A stretch of DNA of 64,000 nt from Streptomyces venezuelae (GTDB taxonomy: Bacteria > Actinomycetota > Actinomycetes > Streptomycetales > Streptomycetaceae), in NCBI RefSeq assembly GCF_008642335.1, contig NZ_CP029191.1:1240001-1304000 (forward strand), given 5' to 3'. The notes below the pieces were generated by a model. The model did no database searches. It was given only the letters and a program-made list of their open reading frames with translations, and was not told the origin of the DNA. Positions 41,639 to 50,472 of this stretch are shown in pieces; the stretch's first letter is position 1; every line of letters begins with the position of its first letter. The translations under genes and the position numbers were made by a program.

Positions 41639-44600
41639 TTACTTCTCGGTCACGCCCGCCGAGTCGAACGTGGCGACCTCGTGCATCGCGCGGGCCGCGC
41701 TCTGGACCACCGGGAGGGCCAGGAGTGCGCCCGTGCCCTCGCCGAGGCGTAGGTCCAGGTCGACCAGGGGGCGCAGGCCCAGCTTGTTGAGGGCCGCCAC
41801 GTGGCCGGGCTCCGCGCTGCGGTGGCCCGCGATGCAGGCCGCGAGGACCTCGGGGGCGATCGCGCGGGCCACGAGCGCGGCGGCGCCGGCGCTGACGCCG
41901 TCCAGGATCACCGGCGTACGCAGGGACGCGCCGCCGAGGAGGAGGCCCACCATGGCCGCGTGCTCCAGGCCGCCGATGGCCGCGAGGACGCCGATCGGGT
42001 CCGCCGGGTCGGGCTGGTGGAGTTCCAGCGCGCGGCGGACGACCTCGACCTTGCGGGTGTGCATCTCGTCGTTGATGCCCGTACCACGACCGGTGACCTC
42101 GGCCGGGTCGGTGTCGGTGTAGACGGAGATGAGGGCCGCGGACGCCGTCGTGTTCGCGATGCCCATCTCGCCCGTGAGCAGCGCCTTGTTGCCTGCCGCG
42201 ACGAGGTCGCGGGCCGTCTCGATGCCGACTTCGATGGCCGCCTTGACCTCTTCGCGGGTCAGGGCGGGCCCCGTCGTCATGTCGGCCGTGCCCGCGCGGA
42301 CCTTGCGGGGCAGCAGGCCGGGGGTGGCGGGCAGTTCGCTCGCCACGCCGACGTCGATGACGCAGACCTCGGCGCCCACCTGGTTGGCGAAGGCGTTGCA
42401 GACCGCGCCGCCGCCGAGGAAGTTGGCGACCATCTGCGCGGTCACCTCCTGGGGCCAGGCGGTGACGCCCTGAGCGTGCACACCGTGGTCGCCCGCGAAG
42501 ATCGCGACGGCCGCGGGCTCCGGGATGGGCGGCGGGCACATCCGGGAGAGACCGGAGAGCTGGGCGGAGATGATCTCCAGCATGCCGAGCGCGCCCGGCG
42601 GCTTCGTCATCCGCTTCTGCCGTTCCCACGCCTCGCCGAGCGCCTTGGCGTCCAGCGGGCGGATGTTGGCCACGGTCTCGGCGAGCAGGTCGTGCGGGTC
42701 CTCGCCGGGCAGGGCGCGGCGGCCGTACGTCTCCTCGTGGACGACCCAGGAGAGCGGGCGGCGCTTGGACCAGCCGGCCTGCATCAGCTCGGGCTCGTCC
42801 GGGAACTCGTCGACGTAGCCCACGCAGAGGTAGGCGACGACTTCGAGGTGCTCGGGCAGGCCGAGGGCGCGGACCATCTCGCGCTCGTCGAAGAAGCTGA
42901 CCCAGCCGACGCCGAGGCCCTCGGCACGCGCGGCGAGCCAGAGGTTCTCGACGGCGAGCGCCGAGGAGTAGGGGGCCATCTGCGGCTGGGTGTGCCGGCC
43001 GAGGGTGTGGCGGCCGCCGCGGGTGGGGTCGGCGGTGACGACGATGTTCACCGGGGTGTCGAGGATGGCCTCGATCTTCAGTTCCTTGAACTGCTTGGCG
43101 CGGCCCTTGGGGAGGGACTTCGCGTACGCGTCGCGCTGGCGCGCGGCCAGTTCGTGCATCGAGCGCCGGGTCTCGGCGGACTTGATGACGACGAAGTCCC
43201 AGGGCTGGGAGTGGCCGACCGACGGCGCGGTGTGCGCGGCCTCCAGGACGCGGAGCAGCACCTCGTGCGGGATGGGGTCCGCGCGGAAGCCGTTGCGGAT
43301 GTCGCGGCGCTCGCGCATGACGCGCAGGACGGCCTCGCGCTCGGCGTCGGCGTAGCCGGGAGCGGCGGTGCCGGGGGACGTGACGGGCTCGGCGGGCTCG
43401 GGGGCGGCCCCGGCGACGGCGGCGGTCTCGGTGTCGGTTCCGGCTGCGGGCGCGACCATCAGGATCTCCGGGGCGTCCGGGTCCTCGCCCTCCTCGGGGG
43501 CTTGCGCCGCGGCGGCGGGGGCGAGGAGCTCGGGGCCCTCGTGCTCCGCGGCCGCGGGAGCCGCGACGGCGTCGGCCGTCTCGGGCTGGGAGGCGGGCGC
43601 AGGCGCGGGTGCGGCTGCGGCCGGTACGGCTGCTTCAGGCGCTTCGGCCATCTCGGGTGCTTCGGCCACTTCGGTCACTTCGTTCGCTTCGATCGGTTCG
43701 AACGAGATGACTTCGTCGGCCTCGTCCAACTCGTCGGCCGGGTCGGCCGTCTCGGGGGCGGCCGGGAACTCGGTCGGAGCCGCCGCAGAGGAGACAATAC
43801 GGGGCACACCGGAGACGGGCGGGACCTGGGGGGTCTCCGTGACCTCGGGCGATGCGTCGGGTGCGGCTTCGGGCGTCACGTCGAACGCTGCCCCGGACGT
43901 CGCCTCGGGTGCCGCCTCCCCCGTCGTCCCCTCCGGTACGGCGTCGGGCAGCGGCGTGGGCTGGGCGCCGTCGCGCGGGGCGGGGACGGTGACGGCGGGC
44001 TGCTGGACGGCCTCCGGCGTCACGTCGGCGTGCGCCGGGGCTTCCGGGGCGACGGGCTCGGCGGCCGGAACCTCGGCGACGGGTGCCTCTTCGACCGGAA
44101 CCTCCGCGACCGGGGCCTCGGCTGCCTCGGCCTCGACCGGCGCGGGCGCCGCCTCCGTGACCTCGGCGCCCTCGGATGCGGGCTGCGGAGCCGGGTCCTC
44201 CCGCGGAACGGCCATGGGGTGCGGCGGCGTCGGCGCCAGGTGGGGCGTGGTCGGGACCGTGCCGTCCACCGGCACGAACTGGCCGATCGGCGCGGAGCCT
44301 TGGGCGCCCTCGAATCCGCCGGGAAGCGAGCCGTCCATGGGTGCGGCGGGGCCCTGCGCGGGCTGCCCCTCGGAGTGCTGCGGGCCCGGCGCGGCGTGCC
44401 GGGCCTCGACGGCGAAACCGGGCTGCGCGGTTTCGGCGGCGTGCGGGACCTGCGTGCCGTCCCAGGGCTGGGCGGAGGCGACGGCGAACGCGGGCACGGC
44501 CTGCGCGAACGCCGGCTGCTCCGCCGCGGGGAACTGCGGCTCCTCCGTCAGGACCTGGCCGAGCTCGGCGCCCTGCTGGGCCACCGGGCCGGCCTGACCG

Positions 44601-45484
44601 GCGCCGGCGTCGGCGGCGTGCGGGAAGTCGGGGGCTTCCACGGCGGCGGAGACGGGCGCCTCGGGTGCCACAGCCTCCGGGGCCGCGGTCTCGGGCCCCT
44701 CAGTGGGCAGCGCGAAAGAAACGGCGTCCTGGGCCTGCGGCGCTTCCGTTGCCTGTGGTGCCGGTGTGACGGATGCGTCGCCCGCGGCTTCCGGGGCCCC
44801 TGCGTCGACCGGGGCCTCTGCGACGGGTGGGACGACCGTTTCTGCTGGTCCGGCTTCCGCTGGTACGGCGTACGTCTCGGACCCGGTCTGCTCCTGCGGT
44901 GTCCCCCACGGCGTCCCGGCCTGCGGCGGGATCTCGCCGAGCTGCGGTCCCGGCAGCGGCTGCCCCGCGTCGTCCCGCGGGATGTCGAGGTACTCGGGTC
45001 CGGTCGGCGGCCCCGCGTGGCGGGCCGGCGCGGGCCCCCGGTCGGCGAGCGAACGCACCGGGCTCCCCGAGCCGTCCGGCACGGCGGGGCCCGACGGGCC
45101 GTGGTGCAGCGGACGCCTGGCGGGACCCGGGTGGGAGGGCGCGGGCGCCGAGCCGGGCAGCCGGACGCCGTTCAGGTCGACCGAACCGCTGTCCCTGCCG
45201 GACGTCTCGTGCGGTCCCGGCTGGTGGACGGCGTGCGCCGGCTGGCCGGCGTACCCGCCCTGCGCCGCGAGACCCTCGCCCCACGCGCCCTGGGCGCCCG
45301 GCATCAGCAGCAGGTCGTCCTCGTCGGCGGCAGCCGCGGGGGCCGCGGGGTCGGCAAAGGGATACGCACCCGGAGCGGGAACGCCCGGCTGCTGCGCCCC
45401 CATGCCCTGCACGGGCCCGGACGGCACATCGTTGCCTGCGCCCTCCGGCAGTCCCTCACCCGGGACCTGGCCGGTGTCGGTCAT
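41639..45484 (-). CDS. cobT: BluB-CobT fusion with a ~700-residue disordered N-terminus
   Basis: The 1281-residue protein ends in two enzyme domains. Residues ~708-925 form a nitroreductase-like BluB domain (DMB synthase; RVMRERRDIRNGFRADPI, APSVGHSQPWDFVVI, GLGVGWVSFFDEREM) that makes 5,6-dimethylbenzimidazole from FMN. Residues ~931-1281 form CobT (QKRMTKPPGALG, FAGDHGVHAQGVTAWPQEVTAQM, and the catalytic-Glu region LDLRLGEGTGALLA), which activates that base as a nucleotide. Making and activating the lower ligand in one chain suggests channelling. Residues 1-700 are Ala/Glu/Pro/Val repeats without a visible fold. I prefer ATG at 45484 (GAGGGG upstream); 45502 adds six residues. Confidence 0.93.
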   Translation of the reverse strand: MTDTGQVPGEGLPEGAGNDVPSGPVQGMGAQQPGVPAPGAYPFADPAAPAAAADEDDLLLMPGAQGAWGEGLAAQGGYAGQPAHAVHQPGPHETSGRDSGSVDLNGVRLPGSAPAPSHPGPARRPLHHGPSGPAVPDGSGSPVRSLADRGPAPARHAGPPTGPEYLDIPRDDAGQPLPGPQLGEIPPQAGTPWGTPQEQTGSETYAVPAEAGPAETVVPPVAEAPVDAGAPEAAGDASVTPAPQATEAPQAQDAVSFALPTEGPETAAPEAVAPEAPVSAAVEAPDFPHAADAGAGQAGPVAQQGAELGQVLTEEPQFPAAEQPAFAQAVPAFAVASAQPWDGTQVPHAAETAQPGFAVEARHAAPGPQHSEGQPAQGPAAPMDGSLPGGFEGAQGSAPIGQFVPVDGTVPTTPHLAPTPPHPMAVPREDPAPQPASEGAEVTEAAPAPVEAEAAEAPVAEVPVEEAPVAEVPAAEPVAPEAPAHADVTPEAVQQPAVTVPAPRDGAQPTPLPDAVPEGTTGEAAPEATSGAAFDVTPEAAPDASPEVTETPQVPPVSGVPRIVSSAAAPTEFPAAPETADPADELDEADEVISFEPIEANEVTEVAEAPEMAEAPEAAVPAAAAPAPAPASQPETADAVAAPAAAEHEGPELLAPAAAAQAPEEGEDPDAPEILMVAPAAGTDTETAAVAGAAPEPAEPVTSPGTAAPGYADAEREAVLRVMRERRDIRNGFRADPIPHEVLLRVLEAAHTAPSVGHSQPWDFVVIKSAETRRSMHELAARQRDAYAKSLPKGRAKQFKELKIEAILDTPVNIVVTADPTRGGRHTLGRHTQPQMAPYSSALAVENLWLAARAEGLGVGWVSFFDEREMVRALGLPEHLEVVAYLCVGYVDEFPDEPELMQAGWSKRRPLSWVVHEETYGRRALPGEDPHDLLAETVANIRPLDAKALGEAWERQKRMTKPPGALGMLEIISAQLSGLSRMCPPPIPEPAAVAIFAGDHGVHAQGVTAWPQEVTAQMVANFLGGGAVCNAFANQVGAEVCVIDVGVASELPATPGLLPRKVRAGTADMTTGPALTREEVKAAIEVGIETARDLVAAGNKALLTGEMGIANTTASAALISVYTDTDPAEVTGRGTGINDEMHTRKVEVVRRALELHQPDPADPIGVLAAIGGLEHAAMVGLLLGGASLRTPVILDGVSAGAAALVARAIAPEVLAACIAGHRSAEPGHVAALNKLGLRPLVDLDLRLGEGTGALLALPVVQSAARAMHEVATFDSAGVTEK

Positions 45485-45840
45485 GCGTAACCCCTCGCCC
45501 ATCGGTTAGTGCTTCTTCGACCGCCCCTCGGCCTTCGGCCGGGGAGGTCCCATCGCCCGGAGCGGCGCACCAACCGCCCGTCATCCTCAACGAGCGTGTG
45601 CGCCCCGCGGCACGAACCGCGCACCGGACAACAGGCATTGTCCCTGTCCGTCCGCCGCCGTGGCAGCTTGATCGGCCACGGCCCGCTGTGGACTGCGCCA
45701 CGTTGCGCGTCCTCCGGTCATGCCGTACCACACACCCCCCGAAACCGGACGAGCTTTCCGGACATCGGCCAACGAACTGCTTGGCACCCGGGTGCAGTAC
45801 AACGATCGGCCAGCCTACCCCGCACCGCGCGCCGGCAGGG
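45485..45840. other. cobT upstream region, 356 nt
   Basis: No gene is visible. I searched this stretch on the minus strand for a cobalamin riboswitch (the B12 box with AGYCMGG-like core) and did not find one. A short palindrome CACCCGGGTG is visible near the 45790s. Promoter elements for cobT should be here but are not clear by eye. Confidence 0.5.
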
Positions 45841-47055
45841 TCACGGGGAACGGTCGGGCAACCGCCCCGAGAGCAGGAACACCACGGTCCGCTTCTCTTC
45901 GCGCCAGGCCCGTGTGTCGAGCTCGACGGATTGCAGGAGGGCGCACTCGACGGCGTATCCGTGCTCGCTCAGATCCCTGCCGATGAGTTCGGCGGCGTCG
46001 CGTGTCGCGGCGTGGGTCACGATGCGCTCGGGACGGCGGTCGGCGACCGCGGAGACCACCGCGGCTCCCCCGCCCCCGACGCGTACGACATCGGGTTCGG
46101 GCAGGTCTTCGAGGACGTGCGGCGCGACGCCGTGCACGGTCTGCGCCTGGACGCCGAAGCGGCGGACGGCGGCCGTCGTGCGGCCGAGGGCGTCGGGGTC
46201 GCTGTCGACCGCGATCACCGCGGCGCCGAACCGCGCCGCCTCGGCGGTGAAGGCGCCGCTGCCGCAGCCGATGTCCCAGACGAGGTCGCCCACGCGCGGC
46301 CCCAGGCGGGCGAGTTGCGCGGCCCGCAGCCGGTCGCTCTCGCCCTCGCCGAGCCAGATGTCGCCGCCGTACTCCGCGGCGGGCAGCGCCCAGCCGCGCG
46401 GTGCCGCACCGGGTTCGCGGCCCATGATCCAGCCGGTGTCGGCGGCCGCGGCGGCGCCGCCGATGACGATGACGACGTTCGGGTCGCGCCAGCTGTGGTC
46501 GGCGGCCTTCTCGGAGGTGACCACGGAGACCTGCTCGCGTTCGGTACCGAGCTCCTCGCAGATCACGAAGGTGCGGTGGACGCCCTGGAGCAGCAGGCCG
46601 AGCTCGGCGGGTCCGGCGCCGGGCGAGGTGAGGACGGCGACCTTGGGGTGGGCGCGGCAGACGTTCACGGCGCGGCGCAGGGTGCGGCGGTGGGCGACCA
46701 CGACCTCGGCGTCGTCCCACGGCATGCCCGCGCGGGCGAAGGCCTGGGCGACGGAGGAGACGGCGGGCACCACTTCGACCTCCAGGCCGAATTCCGGGGC
46801 GCGCAGGGTGCGTACGACACCGAAGAAGCCGGGGTCGCCGTCGGCCAGGACGACGGCGGTGCCGCGGTGGGCGGCGATGCGGCGGGCGGCGAGGCCGACG
46901 CTGCCGAGGCGGATCCGTTCGGCGCGGGCGGGGATCTCGTCGAGTGCCAGGTGGTGGGCGGCGCCCGCCACGAGCGTGGCGGCACTGAGCGCGGAGCGTG
47001 CCGCGTCGGTCAGCGGCGTACCGTCCCAGCCGATCACCGTGACCCGGTCGGCCAT
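45841..47055 (-). CDS. Precorrin-6Y C5,15-methyltransferase (CbiE-CbiT fusion, CobL type)
   Basis: The enzyme methylates precorrin-6Y at C5 and C15 with decarboxylation in cobalamin synthesis. The 404-residue protein has an N-terminal tetrapyrrole methylase (CbiE) domain (RVTVIGWDGTPL, GTAVVLADGDPGFFGV, VPAVSSVAQAFARAGMPWDDAEVV) and a C-terminal class I methyltransferase (CbiT) with the SAM motif LVWDIGCGSGAFTAEAARFGA and VRVGGGGAAVV. Two enzymes of the pathway are thus fused, as in CobL. It sits upstream of cobT and is on the same strand. Confidence 0.92.
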   Translation of the reverse strand: MADRVTVIGWDGTPLTDAARSALSAATLVAGAAHHLALDEIPARAERIRLGSVGLAARRIAAHRGTAVVLADGDPGFFGVVRTLRAPEFGLEVEVVPAVSSVAQAFARAGMPWDDAEVVVAHRRTLRRAVNVCRAHPKVAVLTSPGAGPAELGLLLQGVHRTFVICEELGTEREQVSVVTSEKAADHSWRDPNVVIVIGGAAAAADTGWIMGREPGAAPRGWALPAAEYGGDIWLGEGESDRLRAAQLARLGPRVGDLVWDIGCGSGAFTAEAARFGAAVIAVDSDPDALGRTTAAVRRFGVQAQTVHGVAPHVLEDLPEPDVVRVGGGGAAVVSAVADRRPERIVTHAATRDAAELIGRDLSEHGYAVECALLQSVELDTRAWREEKRTVVFLLSGRLPDRSP

Positions 47056-47160
47056 CGTCGTCTGTCTCCTGGGTTCTCGCGGGTCGTCAGTGCGGGGGCG
47101 GCGGCTGCGGGGGTGGGGCAGGGCACCGGACCAGGGCGAGCGTACCCGCTGTGACCGGAG

Positions 47161-47832
47161 TCAGTTCCAGTCGGAGTAGGCGGAGAATCCGCTGTCGGCG
47201 AGCGCCTCGGAGACGCCTTCGAGGTCTTCGGGGAGCAGGCTCCACACGATGAGGTCGGTGCGCAGCTCGAGCCAGCCGCCGAACGGGTCGCCGCCGTTCC
47301 TCGTGCGCGCTATCCAGGCGCCGCGCAGGACGCCCTCGCTGATGCAGCCGATCTTCTGGGCGACCTGCTGGGCGGCGGTGTTGTCGGCGGCGGTGCGCAG
47401 CTCGATGCGTTCGAACTTCTGGTCGTGGAACAGCCATTGGGCGGTGGCGAGCGCCGCCTCGGATGCGTACCCCTCGCCGCGGGCCCAGGGGGCGACGACG
47501 TAACTCAGCTCGGTGGAGCGCACCCGCCAGTCGGTGGACCGGAGTTGGATGATGCCGACAAGTCGCTGGGTGAGGAACTCGGTGACGGCGAGGACGATGC
47601 CGCGGCCCTCGGAGCGTTCGGCGGGGGCGCGGTGGGCGATCCAGTCGCGTGCGACGGTCTCGGTGTAGGGCTGGGGCACGGAGGTCCAGGCCGTGACGAG
47701 TTCGTCGTTCATCATCTCCGCGTACGCGGGGACGTCCGCCTCTTCGAGAGGGCGCAGCACCAACCGCTCCGTGCTGATGGAGATGTCGGGGAACCCCGAT
47801 GTGCCCGCTGTGCCCGAGGAGGCTGTAGTCAT
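47161..47832 (-). CDS. GNAT acetyltransferase of the RimJ/RimL type
   Basis: The 223-residue protein has the RimJ/RimL-like layout: ISTERLVLRPLEEADVPAYAEMMND at the N-terminus, LSYVVAPWARGEGYASEAALATAQWLFHDQKFERIELRT (acetyl-CoA loop) and NTAAQQVAQKIGCISEGVLRGAW (C-terminal strand). The acceptor, a protein N-terminus or small amine, is unknown. I chose ATG at 47832 with GGAG upstream; ATG at 47853 adds seven residues. The gene follows a terminator that ends the methionine uptake operon. Confidence 0.88.
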   Translation of the reverse strand: MTTASSGTAGTSGFPDISISTERLVLRPLEEADVPAYAEMMNDELVTAWTSVPQPYTETVARDWIAHRAPAERSEGRGIVLAVTEFLTQRLVGIIQLRSTDWRVRSTELSYVVAPWARGEGYASEAALATAQWLFHDQKFERIELRTAADNTAAQQVAQKIGCISEGVLRGAWIARTRNGGDPFGGWLELRTDLIVWSLLPEDLEGVSEALADSGFSAYSDWN

Positions 47833-47925
47833 GCGCCGCTCCATACCCTTCATAGACCTGAAGGACCTTCACCTTTCGGTCTTCTGAAGTGCCCAGCATG
47901 CAGCATGCACGGGCACAGACGCACC

Positions 47926-47960
47926 ACGGGGTCCTCTCCGGGTGGCGGAGAGGACCCCGT
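47926..47960 (-). terminator. Terminator of the methionine ABC transporter operon
   Basis: A perfect 15-bp stem (47926-47940 with 47946-47960) has a GGTGG loop and starts 26 nt after the second metQ stop codon. It closes the metN-metI-metQ-metQ operon. Confidence 0.88.
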
Positions 47961-47985
47961 CGGCGTCACGCGCGCGGGAGGCCGT

Positions 47986-48801
47986 TCAGCCCGCCCCGAC
48001 GGGCAGGACGGATCCCTTGTACTTGTCCTCGATGAACTTCTTCACCTCGGGCGAGCGGAGCAGTTTGGCGAGCTTGCGCACCCGCGGGTCGTCCTTGTCG
48101 CCCTTCTTGACGGCGAGGACGTTGTTGTAGGGATTGCCCTTCGACGACTCCAGGAGGATGGCGTCCTCCTTGGGGCTGAGGTCGGCGTCGAGCGCGTAGT
48201 TGTTGTTGATGACCGCCGCGTCGAGGTCGTCGAGCGAGCGCGGGAGCTGCGCGGGTTCGAGTGCCTTGACGGTGAGCTTCTTCGGGTTGGACGTGATGTC
48301 CTCGGGCGTGGCGGTGCCGCCGACGCCCTTCTTGAGCCCGATGAGGCCCTTGGAGGCGAGCAGCTGGAGTGCCCGTCCCTCGTTGGTCGTGTCGTTCGGG
48401 ACGCCGACGGTCGCTCCCGCGGGGAGCTCGGCGATGTCCTTGATCTTCTTGGCGTACACGCCCATGGGGGGCAGGTACACCTCGGTGACCGGCACGAGGT
48501 CCGTCTTCTTGGACTTGTTGAAGTCTTCGAGGTACGGGGTGTGCTGGTACAGGTTGGCGTCGAGGGAGCCCTCTTGGAGCGCGGTGTTCGGCGTGACGTA
48601 GTCCGTGAACTCCGTGATCTTGAGGTCGAGCCCTTCCTTCTTCGCCAGGTTCTGCTGGATGTACGTGAGGACCTCGCCGGCCGGGGTCGGCGTGGCGCCG
48701 ACCACGAGCGCGCCGTCGCTCCGGTCGTCCGCGCCGCACGCGGTGAGGCCGAGCGCGAGGGCCAGGGTCCCCGCCGCGGCGGCGATGGTGGACGTACGCA
48801 C
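47986..48801 (-). CDS. MetQ-type methionine-binding lipoprotein (second copy)
   Basis: This 271-residue NlpA/MetQ protein has a lipoprotein signal with lipobox LTAC (LALALGLTAC) and the family core GATPTPAGEVLTYIQQNLAKKEGLDLKITEFTDYVTPNTALQEGSLDANLYQHTPYLEDFNK, then IGVPNDTTNEGRAL-like VGVPNDTTNEGRALQLLASKGLI and SPEVKKFIEDKYKG. It is a solute-binding protein for L- or D-methionine or a related compound. It is 2 nt downstream of its paralogue and probably arose from it by tandem duplication. Confidence 0.92.
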   Translation of the reverse strand: MRTSTIAAAAGTLALALGLTACGADDRSDGALVVGATPTPAGEVLTYIQQNLAKKEGLDLKITEFTDYVTPNTALQEGSLDANLYQHTPYLEDFNKSKKTDLVPVTEVYLPPMGVYAKKIKDIAELPAGATVGVPNDTTNEGRALQLLASKGLIGLKKGVGGTATPEDITSNPKKLTVKALEPAQLPRSLDDLDAAVINNNYALDADLSPKEDAILLESSKGNPYNNVLAVKKGDKDDPRVRKLAKLLRSPEVKKFIEDKYKGSVLPVGAG

Positions 48802-48803
48802 GG

Positions 48804-49640
48804 TCAGAACGCCGCGACGACGGCGCCGTCGTACTTCTCGTCGATGAACTTCTTGACCTCGGGCGAGGTGAGGAGCTTGGCGAGCTTCTTCACGCGCGGG
48901 TCGTTCTCATCGCCCTTCTTGACGGCGAGGAAGTTGCCGTAGGGGTTGCCCTTGGCGGGCTCGGCGACGAGGGCGTCCTTGGCGGGGCTGAGCGCGGGCT
49001 TGGCCTCCAGCGCGTAGTTGCCGTTGATCACCGCGGCGTCGACATCGCTCAGGGTGCGGGGCACCGTGGGGGCTTCGAGCTCCTTGAACTGGATGTTCTT
49101 GGGGTTCTTGGCGATGTCCTTGGGGGTGGCCTCGTAGCCCACGCCCTTCTTGAGCTCGATGATGCCGTTGTCCGCGAGCAGCTTGAGCGCGCGGGCCTCG
49201 TTGGTGGTGTCGTTGGGAATGGCGATGGTGGCGCCCTTCTCCAGCTCACCGAGCTTCTTGACCTTCTTCGAGTACACGCCGAGCGGCTCCAGGTGAACCG
49301 TGGCTCCCGGGACGGGCACGATGTCGGTGCCGCGCTTCTTGTTGAAGTCGTCCAGGTACGGCTTGTGCTGGAAGTAGTTGGCGAAGACCTCGCCCTGTTC
49401 CACGGCCGTGTTCGGCGTGACGTAGTCGGTGAATTCCTTCACCTCGAGGTCGAGGCCCGCCTTCTTGGCGAGGTTCTTCTGGACGTAGTCCAGGATCTGG
49501 CCCTGCGGCGTCGGGGTCGCGGCGACGACGAGCGGGCCGTCCTTGTCGCCGGAGCCCTTGTCGGAGCCGCAGGCGGAGAGTCCGAGGGTGAGGGCTCCGG
49601 CGGCGAGGACAGCGGTGGTGATCTTGGCGGTGTTACGCAC
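48804..49640 (-). CDS. metQ: MetQ-type methionine-binding lipoprotein (first copy)
   Basis: The 278-residue NlpA/MetQ protein has a signal with lipobox LSAC (LTLGLSAC), the core VVAATPTPQGQILDYVQKNLAKKAGLDLEVKEFTDYVTPNTAVEQGEVFANYFQHKPYLDDFNKKRG and the ligand-pocket block IAIPNDTTNEARALKLLADNGII. It delivers methionine to the MetNI importer encoded just upstream. It shares roughly half or more of its residues with the following gene over the whole length. Confidence 0.93.
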   Translation of the reverse strand: MRNTAKITTAVLAAGALTLGLSACGSDKGSGDKDGPLVVAATPTPQGQILDYVQKNLAKKAGLDLEVKEFTDYVTPNTAVEQGEVFANYFQHKPYLDDFNKKRGTDIVPVPGATVHLEPLGVYSKKVKKLGELEKGATIAIPNDTTNEARALKLLADNGIIELKKGVGYEATPKDIAKNPKNIQFKELEAPTVPRTLSDVDAAVINGNYALEAKPALSPAKDALVAEPAKGNPYGNFLAVKKGDENDPRVKKLAKLLTSPEVKKFIDEKYDGAVVAAF

Positions 49641-49725
49641 GAAAAGTGCCTTTCTCCATGGGTGGTGCAGCCCCGCGGGGTGCGCGGGGAAGTCCTGGTG
49701 GCCGTGGGGCCGGGTGGCCGTCGCG

Positions 49726-50472
49726 TCAGCCGGTCTTGGTGACCGATTCGGCGGCGGCGGTGCCGGGCAGTACGCCCCGCAGCGGCCGGAACAGCAGCAG
49801 CGGGGCCGAGCCGCCGCCGCGCTTGTGCAGACGGCGGGCCGCGTAGTCGCCCGCGAACTGGATGATCGAGATGACCACGGCGAGGATCGCCACGGTGATC
49901 CACATCAGCTCGGTCTCGAAGCGCTGGTAGCCGTAGCGCAGGGCGAGGTCGCCGAGGCCGCCGCCGCCGACCGTGCCCGCCATGGCGGAGTAGCCGATGA
50001 GGGCGACGATCGTGGTGGTGGCGCCCGAGATCAGCGAGGGCAGCGACTCGGGGACGAGGACCTTGCGCACGACGGTCCAGGTGGAGCCGCCCATCGACTG
50101 CACGGCCTCGACGAGCCCGCCGTCGACCTCACGGATGGAGGTCTCGACCAGGCGCGCGAAGAACGGGATGGCGCCGACGGCGAGCGGCACGAGGGCGGCC
50201 TCGCGGCCGATCGTGGTGCCGGTGATCCACCGCGTGAAGCCCATCAGGGCGACCATCAGGATGATGAAGGGCATCGAGCGGGCGATGTTCACGATCTGCC
50301 CGATGACCTTGTTGAGGAAGGCGTTCTGCAGCAGTCCGCCGCGCTCGGTGAGGACGAGCAGGACGCCGAGCGGCAGTCCGGCCACGACGGCTATCAGCGT
50401 CGACCAGCCCACCATGTAGAGGGTGTCCCAACAGGCCTGCTCCAGCAGGGGCTGCATCTCCGACCAGGTCAC
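49726..50472 (-). CDS. metI: Methionine ABC transporter permease MetI
   Basis: The 248-residue permease has the MetI topology of about five membrane helices (TLYMVGWSTLIAVVAGLPLGVLLVL at the start) and the EAA-type coupling loop EAVQSMGGSTWTVVRKVLVPESLPSLISGATTTIVALIGYSAMAGTVGGGGLGDLALRYGYQRF. It pairs with MetN. The GTG start overlaps the metN stop by 4 nt (50469-50472). Confidence 0.95.
   Translation of the reverse strand: MTWSEMQPLLEQACWDTLYMVGWSTLIAVVAGLPLGVLLVLTERGGLLQNAFLNKVIGQIVNIARSMPFIILMVALMGFTRWITGTTIGREAALVPLAVGAIPFFARLVETSIREVDGGLVEAVQSMGGSTWTVVRKVLVPESLPSLISGATTTIVALIGYSAMAGTVGGGGLGDLALRYGYQRFETELMWITVAILAVVISIIQFAGDYAARRLHKRGGGSAPLLLFRPLRGVLPGTAAAESVTKTG

Noticed and set aside
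41801..45490. A 1229-codon open frame on the plus strand opposite cobT
   Set aside because: The predicted product is low-complexity Gly/Arg/Asp; the minus strand carries clear BluB and CobT domains.
45485..45840. Cobalamin riboswitch upstream of cobT
   Set aside because: A reading of the minus strand did not show the B12-box core or its usual flanking stems; covariance-model search would decide.
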